Shown: in pieces, positions 36,482-45,260 of the stretch | Numbering within the stretch: the stretch's first letter is position 1 | How the letters are laid out: each line of letters begins with the position of its first letter | Assembly (NCBI RefSeq): GCF_036226505.1 | Contig: NZ_CP108484.1 | Location: 5,084,001-5,148,000 of the forward strand | DNA length: 64,000 bases | Direction: 5' to 3' | Source of the DNA: Kitasatospora sp. NBC_01246 | Lineage (GTDB): Bacteria > Actinomycetota > Actinomycetes > Streptomycetales > Streptomycetaceae | Position numbers and translations under genes: made by a program | Notes under the pieces: model-generated | Database searches by the model: none | What the model saw: only the letters and a program-made list of their open reading frames with translations | What the model was told of the DNA's origin: nothing

Positions 36482-37483
36482 ATGACGACAGGTCGGCCCG
36501 GCGTCGCCGCCGCGCCCAACGCGGCGTACGCAGGTCAGGTGGTGCAGTTCCCGGACCCGGTCCGCGCGGAGCGGCACCCCGCCGGGGTCAGGGTGGACGA
36601 GCACGGTCACCCGGACTTCGGTCCGTACGCGGCGGCCGCGGCCGAGGTGGCCGATCCGCCGGAGGGCTTCGGCGTCGACGAACTGCGGCTGACGGACTAC
36701 GTCTCGGCCAATGCCGCGCAGTTCACCCAGGGCCATCCGCTCTGGGCCGACCTGGAGACCGCCGTGGCCACCCCGCCCGGCTGGACCTGGCACCACGCGG
36801 TCGGCCGGGCCGCGCCCGGCTGGCGGCGGATGGAGCTCGTCCCGGTCGAGGTGAAGGCGCTGCTGCGGCACCACGGCGGCCTGGCCACCTCCACCGCGGA
36901 CCACACCCGCCGCGGCACCCGCCCCTTGCAGGAGCGCCGGCCGGTGCACTTCTCGCTCGCCCGGGACGGCGGCGACCCGATCGGCGTCCCCGAGGACCTG
37001 GTGCAGCGGGCCGAGGAGCGCCTCGGCTACCGGCTGCCCGGCGCGTACCGGACCTTCCTCAAGCTGGCCGGCGGCCGGGCCCCGGTCGGCGTGGCGCTCG
37101 ACCCCGAGCTGGGGCTGCTGCTCGACCAGCCGTTCCTGACCCTCAGCGAGGAGTACGGGACGGAGGACGTCGTCTACGCCAACAAGTGCCTGCGCGACCA
37201 CCTCACCAAGGACTACCTGGGCATCGCCTACGCCCAGGGCGGCATCGTGGCGCTCAAGGTGCGCGGCGACCGGGCCGGCTCGGTCTGGTTCTGCCTCTAC
37301 GACGACGCCCGTGACGGCGGCGCCCCCGAGGCGCCCGAGGAGCGGGTCGCCCGGCTGCTGCTGCCCTGCGGCGAGGACTTCGACGACTTCCTGCTCCGGC
37401 TGGCCGGCAGTCCGCCGGAACTGGAGACGGTCGCGGAGCTGATGGTGGACGGCGGGTTCGCCCGCGCCGTGCCGGTGGGCTGA
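36482..37483 (+). CDS. SMI1/KNR4 family (SUKH-1) protein
   Basis: A 333-aa protein. The SUKH domain occupies about residues 160-325: VPEDLVQRAEERLGYRLPGA, YRTFLKLAGGRAPVG, DHLTKDYLGIAYAQGGIVAL and SVWFCLYDDARDG. The first 150 residues form a separate unrecognised domain (GFGVDELRLTDYVSANAAQF .. GWTWHHAVGRAAPGWRRMEL). SUKH-1 proteins are mostly immunity proteins against nuclease or deaminase toxins. A -10-like TACGCT (36428) lies about 50 nt upstream. A SUKH-4/deaminase fusion follows 72 nt downstream, probably co-transcribed. Confidence 0.85.
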   Translation: MTTGRPGVAAAPNAAYAGQVVQFPDPVRAERHPAGVRVDEHGHPDFGPYAAAAAEVADPPEGFGVDELRLTDYVSANAAQFTQGHPLWADLETAVATPPGWTWHHAVGRAAPGWRRMELVPVEVKALLRHHGGLATSTADHTRRGTRPLQERRPVHFSLARDGGDPIGVPEDLVQRAEERLGYRLPGAYRTFLKLAGGRAPVGVALDPELGLLLDQPFLTLSEEYGTEDVVYANKCLRDHLTKDYLGIAYAQGGIVALKVRGDRAGSVWFCLYDDARDGGAPEAPEERVARLLLPCGEDFDDFLLRLAGSPPELETVAELMVDGGFARAVPVG

Positions 37484-37555
37484 CGTGGCCCGTACGGCTG
37501 CGGCGACGGTGGTAGCGGAACAAGCGGGGACGAAGGGGACAGGGGTGAACCGGGC

Positions 37556-40327
37556 GTGGTGACGTACACGCAGGCGCAGGAGCTCGCCGACGAGTGGATC
37601 AACGGCGGGGTGCCGCGTCCGCAGCAGCGCGAGGTACGGGTCCGGGAGTTCGACCTGGGCTTCGTCTGCTGGGCGGTGCAGCCCGCGGAGGGCGCGGCCG
37701 GTGGCTCCGGCGGCCCGGCGGACGGCTCCGAGGGCTCGGCGGCCCCGGGCGGCTCGGCGGGTGAGGCGCGGCTGGTGATCGCCCGGGACTCCGGCGCCAG
37801 CACGCTCTGGCCGGCGCTGCCGGTCAACGAGGTGGTCCGGCAGTACGAGGAGGTCTACGGACGGCCGGTCGCGGCCAATCCGGCCGGGGCGGCCAGGCCC
37901 GCGCCCGGGCCGGTGGAGGCGACGTCCTTCCTGCTCAGCCCGCCGCAGTGGCTCCAGGAGGCGGGGGCCGCGGCGATCGCCGCCGAGGCCGAACGGCTCG
38001 GCGCCCCGGCGCCCGCGCATCCGGCCCCGCCGGCTCCGGCACCCGCCGCCGCTCCGGCCGCTCCGGCCGCTCCGGTCGGTCCGGGCGGCTCCGAGGCGCC
38101 GCCGGTGCCGCCGGCGACCCGCCGTGCTGACCACGCCGCCGGTCTCCGAGCGGCCGGCCGGGGACGCGCCGACCATGCTCGCCCCGCCGCCCGGCCAGGG
38201 CGGCCCGCCCCCGGCCGCGCCGGCGGTCGCCCCGCCGGTGCCCGCCACGCCGCTCGCTCCGCCCGCCCCGCCCGTCCCGTCCCCGCCGGCCGCCGGTGCC
38301 GAGGCGGCGACCGTGCTGCTGCCCGACGGTCTGCGGACCAACGGCGCCGGTCTGGCCGGCGAGCCGCGGCCCGGCGCCGAGGCGGCCACCGTGCTGCTGC
38401 CCGAGGGCGGCTACGGGATGGCCCCGGTGCCCCCCGCTGCCGCTCCGGCGGTCGAGCCCGCCCCGACGGTGCTGGCGCGGCCGGACGCGATGCCCGGCCT
38501 GATGGGGCTGCCCGGCGCCCCGGGCCCGGGCGCCCCGGGCCCCGGTGCGCCGGCCGCGCCGGTGCCGCCGTCGGCCGAGCAGGCCCCGACCGTGCTGGCC
38601 TCGCCGGACGCGCTGCCCGGCCTGATGGGCCTGCCCGGTGCCCCCGGTCCGGGCGCGCCGGCTCCCGGTGGCCCGGCGATCCCGCCGGGCGGCCCCGGTG
38701 TCGAACACGCCGCGACCATGCTGGCCTCGCCGGACGCGCTGCCCGGCCTGATGGGCCTGCCCGGCGCCCCCGGTACCCCCGGCGCGCCCGCTCCGGCGCC
38801 CGACGCGTCGCACGGGGCGCGCGGTCGGAGCGCGGCGGCCGCCCCGCCGCCGCCCCCGCGCGGCCGCCCTGCGCGGCGGCACGGCCGCTCCGGGCGGAGC
38901 ACCGGTCTCGCTCGGCCGGAGCGCGGCCGCCGCCCCGCCGCCGCCCCCGCCGGGCGGCCTGCGGCAGTCCTCGGGCACGGGTGCCCCCGCCGCGGCCGCG
39001 GGAGGTCGCGGCGCGGCCGGTGCCCCGCCGCCCCCGCCGCCGGCCGGCCTGCGCGGCCCCGCGGCCCCGCCCGCGCCACCCGCCGCCGGCCCGCCCGCCG
39101 CGCGGGGTCGCGTACGAGCGCACCCAGCTGGCGGGAGCGATCGACCCGGCGCTGCTGGGCGGTGCCCCGGCCGATCCCGGTACCCCGCCGTCCGGCGGCC
39201 CGGCCGTGCCGCCCCCGCCCGGCCCCGGCGCGGCCGGCTACGGCTACCCCGGCGCGGCCTCGCCGGCCGCCCCGGCTCCCGCCCCGGCTCCCGCCCCGGC
39301 CGCCGCCCCGGCGCCGGTCCCCGGTCCGCCGCAGGGCGCCCCGGTGCCGCCCGGTGTGCCGGCCGTCGGCCCCGGCTACTTCGCCGCGCTCAGCTACCGC
39401 GGCCCGGACGGCTCGGAGCAGAAGCTGCTGCACCGCAGCGAGCCCGGCACCCCGCACCCGGAGTGGAAGATCCTCCAGGACCTGCGCCGGCTGAACGTCC
39501 CGCCGGAGCAGGTCCTGGAGCTCTACACCGAGCTGGAGTCCTGCGACCTGCCGGGCGGCTACTGCAACCGGATGATCGCCGCCTCCTGGCCGAACGTCCG
39601 GCTCACCCACACCGCCGACTACGGCCGGGACCACCACTCCCGGCAGGCCGGCATGGCCCAGCTGCTGGACCACCTGGACGAGCTGCACCAGCTGGCCTCC
39701 GGCGCCCAGCGGGTCCGCCCGTTCCGGGTGCCGCCGCCCGCCCCGGGCAGCGTTCCGGTGCTGCCGCCGATCGCACCGCAGCAGCTCGGCCAGGAGGTGA
39801 GCCAGGCCTTCGGCCCGAACGTGTTCCACTTCGAGCAGCGCGCCGTCTCCCGCCAGGGCGTGCCCGAGCCGGTGGCGCAGACCCTGATGTGGGGGGGCCT
39901 GCCGCGCGAGTTCGGACCCTTCTTCTGGGCGCAGGCCCAGGAGGGCCGCCCGATCCCGACGCTCGCCGAGCTGGCCGCCGAGCGCGGACTGACCGGCGGC
40001 CCGGACTTCGGCGGCTACCTGGTGCTCGGCAACGACTACGGCCGCCAGCTCTGCGTGCAGTACGGCACGGCGCACGTGGTCGCGGTGGACATCGACGGAA
40101 CCGGCGAGCCGCCCCGGTTCGTCAACAGTGGTGTACCGGAGTTCGTTCGCGCCCTGGCCCTGCTGGGCCGGATGTGGCGGCTGCGGTACGGGCTGACCCC
40201 GGACCAGGCCGGTCGCTGGACGACCGACTTCCAGGCTCAGCTCGCCGCGATCGACCCCGCGGCCCTGCAGTCGGCGGACACCTGGTGGGCCGTCCTCCTG
40301 GAGCAGTTCTGGGACGGCCTGCTGTAG
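37556..40327 (+). CDS. Imm35-like / deaminase / SUKH-4 multidomain protein with frame-shifted linker
   Basis: An uninterrupted 923-codon frame. Residues 1-105 resemble Imm35/YrhB (YTQAQELADEWINGGVP); about 600-720 hold a nucleic-acid deaminase-like domain with His634-x-Glu636 (TPHPEWKIL) and Cys663/Cys670 (ESCDLPGGYC); about 740-923 form a SUKH-4 domain (EFGPFFWAQAQEG, GGYLVLGNDYGRQLCV). The linker is unusual. From about 38110 to 38860 the protein-like coding is one base ahead (repeats of TVLASPDALPGLMGLPGAPG), from 38860 to 39100 two bases ahead (PPPPPPGGLR-type repeats), and from about 39105 the first frame returns. In the open frame this stretch reads as an Arg-rich low-complexity chain. 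Either three indels accumulated and restored frame, or the assembly has three base errors. Confidence 0.72.
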   Translation: MVTYTQAQELADEWINGGVPRPQQREVRVREFDLGFVCWAVQPAEGAAGGSGGPADGSEGSAAPGGSAGEARLVIARDSGASTLWPALPVNEVVRQYEEVYGRPVAANPAGAARPAPGPVEATSFLLSPPQWLQEAGAAAIAAEAERLGAPAPAHPAPPAPAPAAAPAAPAAPVGPGGSEAPPVPPATRRADHAAGLRAAGRGRADHARPAARPGRPAPGRAGGRPAGARHAARSARPARPVPAGRRCRGGDRAAARRSADQRRRSGRRAAARRRGGHRAAARGRLRDGPGAPRCRSGGRARPDGAGAAGRDARPDGAARRPGPGRPGPRCAGRAGAAVGRAGPDRAGLAGRAARPDGPARCPRSGRAGSRWPGDPAGRPRCRTRRDHAGLAGRAARPDGPARRPRYPRRARSGARRVARGARSERGGRPAAAPARPPCAAARPLRAEHRSRSAGARPPPRRRPRRAACGSPRARVPPPRPREVAARPVPRRPRRRPACAAPRPRPRHPPPARPPRGVAYERTQLAGAIDPALLGGAPADPGTPPSGGPAVPPPPGPGAAGYGYPGAASPAAPAPAPAPAPAAAPAPVPGPPQGAPVPPGVPAVGPGYFAALSYRGPDGSEQKLLHRSEPGTPHPEWKILQDLRRLNVPPEQVLELYTELESCDLPGGYCNRMIAASWPNVRLTHTADYGRDHHSRQAGMAQLLDHLDELHQLASGAQRVRPFRVPPPAPGSVPVLPPIAPQQLGQEVSQAFGPNVFHFEQRAVSRQGVPEPVAQTLMWGGLPREFGPFFWAQAQEGRPIPTLAELAAERGLTGGPDFGGYLVLGNDYGRQLCVQYGTAHVVAVDIDGTGEPPRFVNSGVPEFVRALALLGRMWRLRYGLTPDQAGRWTTDFQAQLAAIDPAALQSADTWWAVLLEQFWDGLL

Positions 40328-40353
40328 CGGGCCGACGCGGATCCGTGCAGGTG

Positions 40354-40388
40354 GAAGGGGTCGTTCCGGTGTCCGGAACGACCCCTTC
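40354..40388 (+). terminator. Terminator after the SUKH-4 fusion gene
   Basis: A perfect 16-bp stem GAAGGGGTCGTTCCGG/CCGGAACGACCCCTTC around a TGT loop, 27 nt after the stop. Confidence 0.88.
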
Positions 40389-40592
40389 GGCGTGCCGTCG
40401 CGGCTCTGCCTCGTTGGGGTTTCGCCCTGATCTGCGCAAAATAGGTCAAGAGGATGGGTCTATTCGTCCATTCCTCGCCGCGTTCCGATCCGTACGGCGT
40501 CCGATTCCGGACCGCCTGCCGGATCCGGTTCCGGATCCGTCCGTTCCGTCCGATCATGGGCTCCGCAGCCCGCGACACGAGGGGAAGAGCCC

Positions 40593-42008
40593 ATGAGCGA
40601 TGCCGTCCCCCAGCACGGCTTCACCGCTGCCCGGCGCGGTTACGCGCCCGAGCAGGTCGACCGAGCCCTGACCGTTTTCACCGCCCAACGGGACGAGGCG
40701 TGGGAACGGCTGAGCGTGCTGGGCGCCGGAATCCGGGAGATGGAGCGGCGGCTGGCCGAGATCCGGCAGGCCGCCGCCGACGCTCCGGACCCGGACTACC
40801 AGGTGCTCAGCGAGCAGGCCGCCGGACTGGCCACGATGGCCGCGAACGAGGCCCGGGCGGTCCGGGAGGCCGCCGAGCGGTTCGCCGAGGACCTCCGCGA
40901 CGAGGTCTACGAGGCCGGTCAGGCGCTCGGCCAGGCCGCCAAGGAGTACGCCGCCACCACCCGCGCCGAGGCCGACCAGGCCGCCCGGCGCACCGAGGAG
41001 CGGACCCGCGCCGAGGCCGAGGCGATCCGGGCCGATGCCGACCGCGAGAGCCGGGCCGTGCGGGACGCCGCCACCGGCCACGCCGCCAAGGTGCGGGTCG
41101 CCGCGGCCGAGGCCTCCGAGCTGGCCGAGGCCAAGCTCGCCGAGCTGCGCCGGGAGGCCGACGAGACCTTCGCGGCGACCGAGGCCCGGGCCGACGCCGA
41201 GGACGCCCGGATCTCGGCGACCGCGGAGCGCCGGGTCAAGGAGGCCGAGCAGTACCGGGAGACCGTGCTCGGGCAGATCAAGCAGTCCGACGCCGAGGCG
41301 CAGGCCCGGGCGGACCAGCTGATCGAGCAGGCCCGGCGCGAGGCCGAGCGGATCAACGCGGAGAGCGAGCGCGAGCAGCGCGAGTTCGCGGCCCGGCAGG
41401 AGACGGTGCAGCAGCACCTGGACCACATCAAGGGCACCCTCGCCTCGCTCACCGGCGCGGCGGTGGGCGCGATCGAGCCCGACCTGGCGGCCGAGACCCC
41501 CGCCGGGCCCGCGCCGGCGGTCGACTCCGAGGCGGACACCGGCGAGATCGCGGTGGCGAACCTGCGCAAGACCGTCGCGGTGGGCGGCGGGCAGCGGGCC
41601 GTCACCGAGGCGGCCACCGCGGTGCTGCCGGTCACTCCCGGCCCGGTGGGTCCCTTCGACGCCGCTCCCGACGATGCTGCCCCGGCCGCGGACTCCGCTC
41701 CGGCCGACTCCGCTCCGGCCGTCGCCGGCGCGGTCGCCACCGGGCCGGTCAGCCCCGGACCGGTCGCGCCCGGTCCGGTGGCGCCCGCCGCCCCGGCGGG
41801 GGTGCCGCCCCGGCCGAGCACGCCGCCGAGCACGCCGCCGAGCGGGTCGGCCGCGACCGCCGCCGACGAGGTGGCCGACGACGAGGCGGCCGACGCGCCG
41901 GGCCGGCCCGCCGAGGACGAGACCCGGATCATTCCGAAGATCGTGATCGTCGACGACGGCAGCGACTACGCCACCCCGAACACGGTGGGCCTCAACCGGC
42001 GGCGCTGA
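40593..42008 (+). CDS. DivIVA-like coiled-coil protein (annotated elsewhere as cellulose-binding)
   Basis: A 471-aa protein. The N-terminal FTAARRGYAPEQVDRALTVF resembles the DivIVA lipid-binding motif; residues 30-290 form one long Ala/Glu/Arg heptad coiled coil (repeats such as TRAEADQAARRTEERTRAEA). The C-terminal 180 residues are Ala/Pro/Val-rich, ending DETRIIPKIVIVDDGSDYA. Such proteins build cytoplasmic scaffolds at hyphal tips (DivIVA, Scy, FilP relatives). It is not a close match to any one of them, so the role is inferred. The ATG follows GAGGGGAAGAGCCC. It converges on a lipoprotein gene. Confidence 0.78.
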   Translation: MSDAVPQHGFTAARRGYAPEQVDRALTVFTAQRDEAWERLSVLGAGIREMERRLAEIRQAAADAPDPDYQVLSEQAAGLATMAANEARAVREAAERFAEDLRDEVYEAGQALGQAAKEYAATTRAEADQAARRTEERTRAEAEAIRADADRESRAVRDAATGHAAKVRVAAAEASELAEAKLAELRREADETFAATEARADAEDARISATAERRVKEAEQYRETVLGQIKQSDAEAQARADQLIEQARREAERINAESEREQREFAARQETVQQHLDHIKGTLASLTGAAVGAIEPDLAAETPAGPAPAVDSEADTGEIAVANLRKTVAVGGGQRAVTEAATAVLPVTPGPVGPFDAAPDDAAPAADSAPADSAPAVAGAVATGPVSPGPVAPGPVAPAAPAGVPPRPSTPPSTPPSGSAATAADEVADDEAADAPGRPAEDETRIIPKIVIVDDGSDYATPNTVGLNRRR

Positions 42009-42042
42009 GGCACCGCGAGCGCCGGTCCCGGCACCGGGTGGC

Positions 42043-42083
42043 CCGGCGGCTCGTGACCCCGTGAGGGCCTCACGAGCCGCCGG
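42043..42083. terminator. Bidirectional hairpin between DivIVA-like and lipoprotein genes
   Basis: 14-bp stem CCGGCGGCTCGTGA/TCACGAGCCGCCGG with a 13-nt loop. The lipoprotein stop codon (42070-42072) lies in the right arm. Confidence 0.8.
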
Positions 42084-42975
42084 TCACCAGCCGGGTGAGT
42101 TTCGCGTCCTGGGCCCTGACCGCCTCCTGCTGGGCGGTCAGGGCCTGCGCGTTCCGGTCGATCTGCTGCCGCTGGTAGCCGGCCAGCACGGCGAACCAGA
42201 TCCCCGCCAGATTGCTCCGGGCCGTGCAGTCGGCGTCGGCGCGGGCCGTCGCCAGCTCGCCCGGGGTGATCTCCGCGACCGCCCGGTACCGCTCCGGCAG
42301 GGCCGCCGGGTCGTCGACGCGGAAGCCGGCGGCGGCCATGCAGGTGGACCACTCGCCGGTCGCCGCGGCCACCCGGGCGTCGCGGCCGGTCGCCCCGATC
42401 GATTCGTCGAAGAGCCGGCCGACCAGCTCGGCCCCGGGCCCCGGCGGCGAGCCGATCCGTTCCGCCGCCTGCCGATCGCAGTCGACCCGGGCCGCGTCGT
42501 AGGCCTCGGCCGGGCCGGCCGCCGGCGCGACGGGCCGGGGCAGCGCCCGCTTCGGGGGGTGGAACCCCTGGACGGCGGCGGCCTCGGCCCCGAGGTACCC
42601 CCAGGCGCCGGCCGGCAGGGCCGTCGCGTTGTCCGGGGCCTGCGCCGCCTGGAGGCCGTCGCCGCCGAAACCGGTGAATCCGGCCCGCTGCATGCAGGAG
42701 ACGACCAGCATATTCCTGGCCTGAATCTCTTTCACGGCCACCTGGTCATTGGCCTGATAAGCGGAAAGCGGCAGTCCGGTCATTCCGGCGCGGCCGGATT
42801 CCGGGGGTTCAGGGGCGCCGATCGCGGGGGGCGTCGGCGCGGATTTCACCGAGTTCCCCCCGGTATCCTCGGCGCAGCCTGCGGAAATGGCCGACAGCAC
42901 GGCCGCCAGGGTGATGGCGGCGAATCGTCCGAAATGTGGTGGACGTGCCAATCGTCTGCTCCGATCCTCGGGCAC
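42070..42975 (-). CDS. Lipoprotein of unknown function
   Basis: A 301-aa protein. A basic N-terminus and hydrophobic stretch (FGRFAAITLAAVLSAISAGC) end in a lipobox, so Cys34 or so is the lipidated residue. The mature part has two Cys-containing repeats of similar design (NMLVVSCMQRAGFTGFGGDG and GEWSTCMAAAGFRVDDPAAL, the pattern C-M-x-x-A-G-F), which suggests an internally duplicated small domain found in many secreted actinomycete lipoproteins of unknown role. It is divergent from the crystallin-like gene. Confidence 0.75.
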   Translation of the reverse strand: MPEDRSRRLARPPHFGRFAAITLAAVLSAISAGCAEDTGGNSVKSAPTPPAIGAPEPPESGRAGMTGLPLSAYQANDQVAVKEIQARNMLVVSCMQRAGFTGFGGDGLQAAQAPDNATALPAGAWGYLGAEAAAVQGFHPPKRALPRPVAPAAGPAEAYDAARVDCDRQAAERIGSPPGPGAELVGRLFDESIGATGRDARVAAATGEWSTCMAAAGFRVDDPAALPERYRAVAEITPGELATARADADCTARSNLAGIWFAVLAGYQRQQIDRNAQALTAQQEAVRAQDAKLTRLVTGGS

Positions 42976-43124
42976 GGCAAGCTTGTTCGGACCCTAGCGC
43001 ATTCCGCTCGACCCCGGCCCGGCGGCCCGTCCCGGGGGTTTCGGCTTGGCCGGAAATCAGCTGTTCGGCGACAGGCCCCCATGTAAATCTCTGGAGTCGC
43101 AACCGCTGTCGATGGAGGGGTTTC

Positions 43125-43526
43125 ATGATTCGCCGCACAAATCCCGCAAATCCCCGCAGGGATCGCCGCACCGGAAATGTCCTGGCCCGCCGGATCGGTG
43201 CCCTCGCCGTTCTCACCGCCGCTGCCGCCGCACTGCTGCCGACGACCGGCGCGAACGCGGTGAGCCAGGTCGAATGCGGAAACCGCACCGATTTCGCGAA
43301 GGTGTACAACTACGGCTACAGCGGCCGGCTCTGCTTCGCGAATGACGGCTGGATGTCCGTCCGGGTCTACAACGTGGACCGGATCGACGCGGGCAACAAC
43401 CGGGTCATCACCTATCTGGGGGGTGGCCTCGGCTCCTGGACCGTCTTCAACTGGGAGCAGTACGACTTCAACGGCAACCAGGGCCACCAGGTGACGATGT
43501 ACGACATCAACCTGTCCCGCTGGTAG
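43125..43526 (+). CDS. Secreted beta/gamma-crystallin-like protein
   Basis: A 133-aa exported protein. The signal peptide spans about residues 12-45 (RRIGALAVLTAAAAALLPTT .. ANA). The mature 88-aa part has Cys51/Cys70 and the beta/gamma-crystallin-type core LCFANDGWMSVRVYNVDRID with AGNNRVITYL, resembling the Streptomyces killer toxin-like protein (SKLP) and small inhibitor families. Such domains often bind calcium. Activity is unknown. The ATG at 43125 follows GGAGGGGTTTC. Its upstream region is poorer in GC than the surroundings. A hairpin follows. Confidence 0.78.
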   Translation: MIRRTNPANPRRDRRTGNVLARRIGALAVLTAAAAALLPTTGANAVSQVECGNRTDFAKVYNYGYSGRLCFANDGWMSVRVYNVDRIDAGNNRVITYLGGGLGSWTVFNWEQYDFNGNQGHQVTMYDINLSRW

Positions 43527-43559
43527 TCACCGGGGCCGGGGCGGGCCGGATCCCTTGTG

Positions 43560-43595
43560 CGCGGTGCCGGGCGGGTGCGGACGCCCGGCACCGCG
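43560..43595. terminator. Bidirectional hairpin after crystallin-like gene
   Basis: 14-bp stem CGCGGTGCCGGGCG/CGCCCGGCACCGCG, 8-nt loop, between two convergent genes. Confidence 0.85.
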
Positions 43596-43615
43596 TTCGC
43601 GCGGGCCGACCGGTC

Positions 43616-44929
43616 CTACAGCACCTCGACCGTCGCGCCCGAGAGCCGGCGGCGGCAGTCCAGCACGTACCGGGCGTGCGCGGTGACGGCCTCGTAGTCG
43701 AACTCGTCGTGGTCGGCGAGCAGCACCACCGCGTCGGCCCCGGCCAGCTCCTCCGGAGTCGCCTCGACCCGGCGGACGGCGGCGAACGGGTCGCCGTGCG
43801 GGTCCAGCTCGGCCGCCCGCTGCCCGGGGATCACCGGCTCGGGGACGTGCACCCCGACGACCACGTGCGGGTCGGCGGCCCGGACCTCGGCGCCCATCCG
43901 GGTCAGCAGCTCGGCGACCCGGGCGGCCGGGGTCTCCCGGGCGTCGCCGGTGTTCTTCTTGTAGGCGAGCCCGAGCAGCAGCACCCGGGAGCCCTTGACC
44001 GAGCGCTGCCGCTCGTTCAGCGCCTCGGCGAGCCGGCGCACCACGTAGTCGGGCATGTGGCTGTTCACGTCGTTGGCCAGCTCGACGAAGCGGAACGACT
44101 GGCCGAGCGCCCGCTCCACCCGCCAGGACAGGTAGGAGGGGTCGATCGGCAGGCAGTGCCCGCCGACCCCCGGCCCGGGGGTGAAGCGCAGATAGCCGAA
44201 CGGCTTGGTGGAGGCGGCGTCGATCGCCTCCCAGACGTCGATGCCGAGGTCGTGGGCGAACATCGCCAGCTCGTTGACCAGCGCGATGTTCACATGGCGG
44301 AAGGTGTTCTCCAGCAGCTTGGTCAGCTCGGCCTCCTTGCAGGAGGAGACCGGGACGGTTCGCTCGACCAGCCGTCCGTAGAAGCCGTCGACCGCCGCCA
44401 GCGCCGCCGGGTCGATGCCGGAGACCACTTTCGGGGTGTTCTCCAGTCGCCAGGTCGGGTTGCCCGGGTCGATCCGCTCGGGGCTGTAGCCGAGGTGGAA
44501 GTCCCGGCCGGCGGTCAGTCCGGACCCCTCTTCCAACAGGGGCGCGAGCAGCTCCTCGGTGGTGCCCGGGTAGGTGGTGGACTCCAGCACGACGGTGGCG
44601 CCCGGGCGCAGGTGCTGGGCGAGCAGCCGGGCCGAGGCCTCGATGTAGGAGAGGTCCGGCACCCCGTCGCGCAGCGGCGTCGGGACCGTGATCACCGCGA
44701 TGTCGAAGCCGGCCACGTCGGCCGGCTCGGCGGACGGCAGGTAGCTGCCGTTCTCCAGCAGCGGCCGCAGCCGGGGGGCCGGGATGTCCTCGACGTAGGA
44801 CTCGCCGACGGCCAGCCGTTTGATCCGGCGCTCGTCCACGTCGTAGCCGACCACCTGATAGCCGACTTCGGCCGCCCGGACCGCCAGCGGCAGCCCCACA
44901 TACCCCTGACCTGCGATGACAACGCGCAT
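43616..44929 (-). CDS. UDP-GlcNAc (WbpA-like) nucleotide-sugar 6-dehydrogenase
   Basis: A 437-aa member of the UDP-glucose/GDP-mannose dehydrogenase family. It has VIAGQGYVGLPLAVRAAEVG (NAD-binding), VPTPLRDGVPDLS, ESTTYPGTTEE, YSPERIDPGN and the active-site segment GPGVGGHCLPIDPSYLSWR with the catalytic Cys. This GGHCxPIDPxYLxW form is typical of UDP-GlcNAc 6-dehydrogenases (WbpA) rather than Ugd or WecC. The product UDP-GlcNAcA would feed the WbpB-like and WbpE-like enzymes encoded at 31.8-36.3 kb. The ATG has GAGGGGGTTC upstream. Confidence 0.9.
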   Translation of the reverse strand: MRVVIAGQGYVGLPLAVRAAEVGYQVVGYDVDERRIKRLAVGESYVEDIPAPRLRPLLENGSYLPSAEPADVAGFDIAVITVPTPLRDGVPDLSYIEASARLLAQHLRPGATVVLESTTYPGTTEELLAPLLEEGSGLTAGRDFHLGYSPERIDPGNPTWRLENTPKVVSGIDPAALAAVDGFYGRLVERTVPVSSCKEAELTKLLENTFRHVNIALVNELAMFAHDLGIDVWEAIDAASTKPFGYLRFTPGPGVGGHCLPIDPSYLSWRVERALGQSFRFVELANDVNSHMPDYVVRRLAEALNERQRSVKGSRVLLLGLAYKKNTGDARETPAARVAELLTRMGAEVRAADPHVVVGVHVPEPVIPGQRAAELDPHGDPFAAVRRVEATPEELAGADAVVLLADHDEFDYEAVTAHARYVLDCRRRLSGATVEVL

Positions 44930-45260
44930 GACGAAGAACCCCCTCCATCGCGACGCCCCCTGGTCCCCGCCGGGGCATCCCCACACGGCCTTCACCACAG
45001 GGTAGGGAGCGGCGCCGGGCCGCGTGGCCTTTCGGCGAAGTGGGCGGAGCCGTGCCGCGCGGGCGGGCGGCGGCCGTTCAGGTGGTGGTGGCCGGGGTGG
45101 TGGTCGCGCGGGCGCGGAGGTCCGGTGGGTGGTGGCCGGGGGCGCGGTGCGGCGGCGGCGTGGCCGGGGTGCGCGGTGCGGCGAGGGCGCGGAAGGGGGG
45201 TGCGCGGCGGGGAACGGGCGCGCGGAGCGGGTGCCCGCGCACCACGAAAGAGGCCGAGAC

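Noticed and set aside
37556..40327. Calling the SUKH-4/deaminase gene a plain pseudogene
   Set aside because: The ORF stays open across all shifts and both flanking domains are in one frame, so a full-length product is possible.
40593..42008. True cellulose-binding activity
   Set aside because: The label exists in databases for this type, but the sequence is a cytoplasmic coiled coil without a signal peptide or carbohydrate-binding module.
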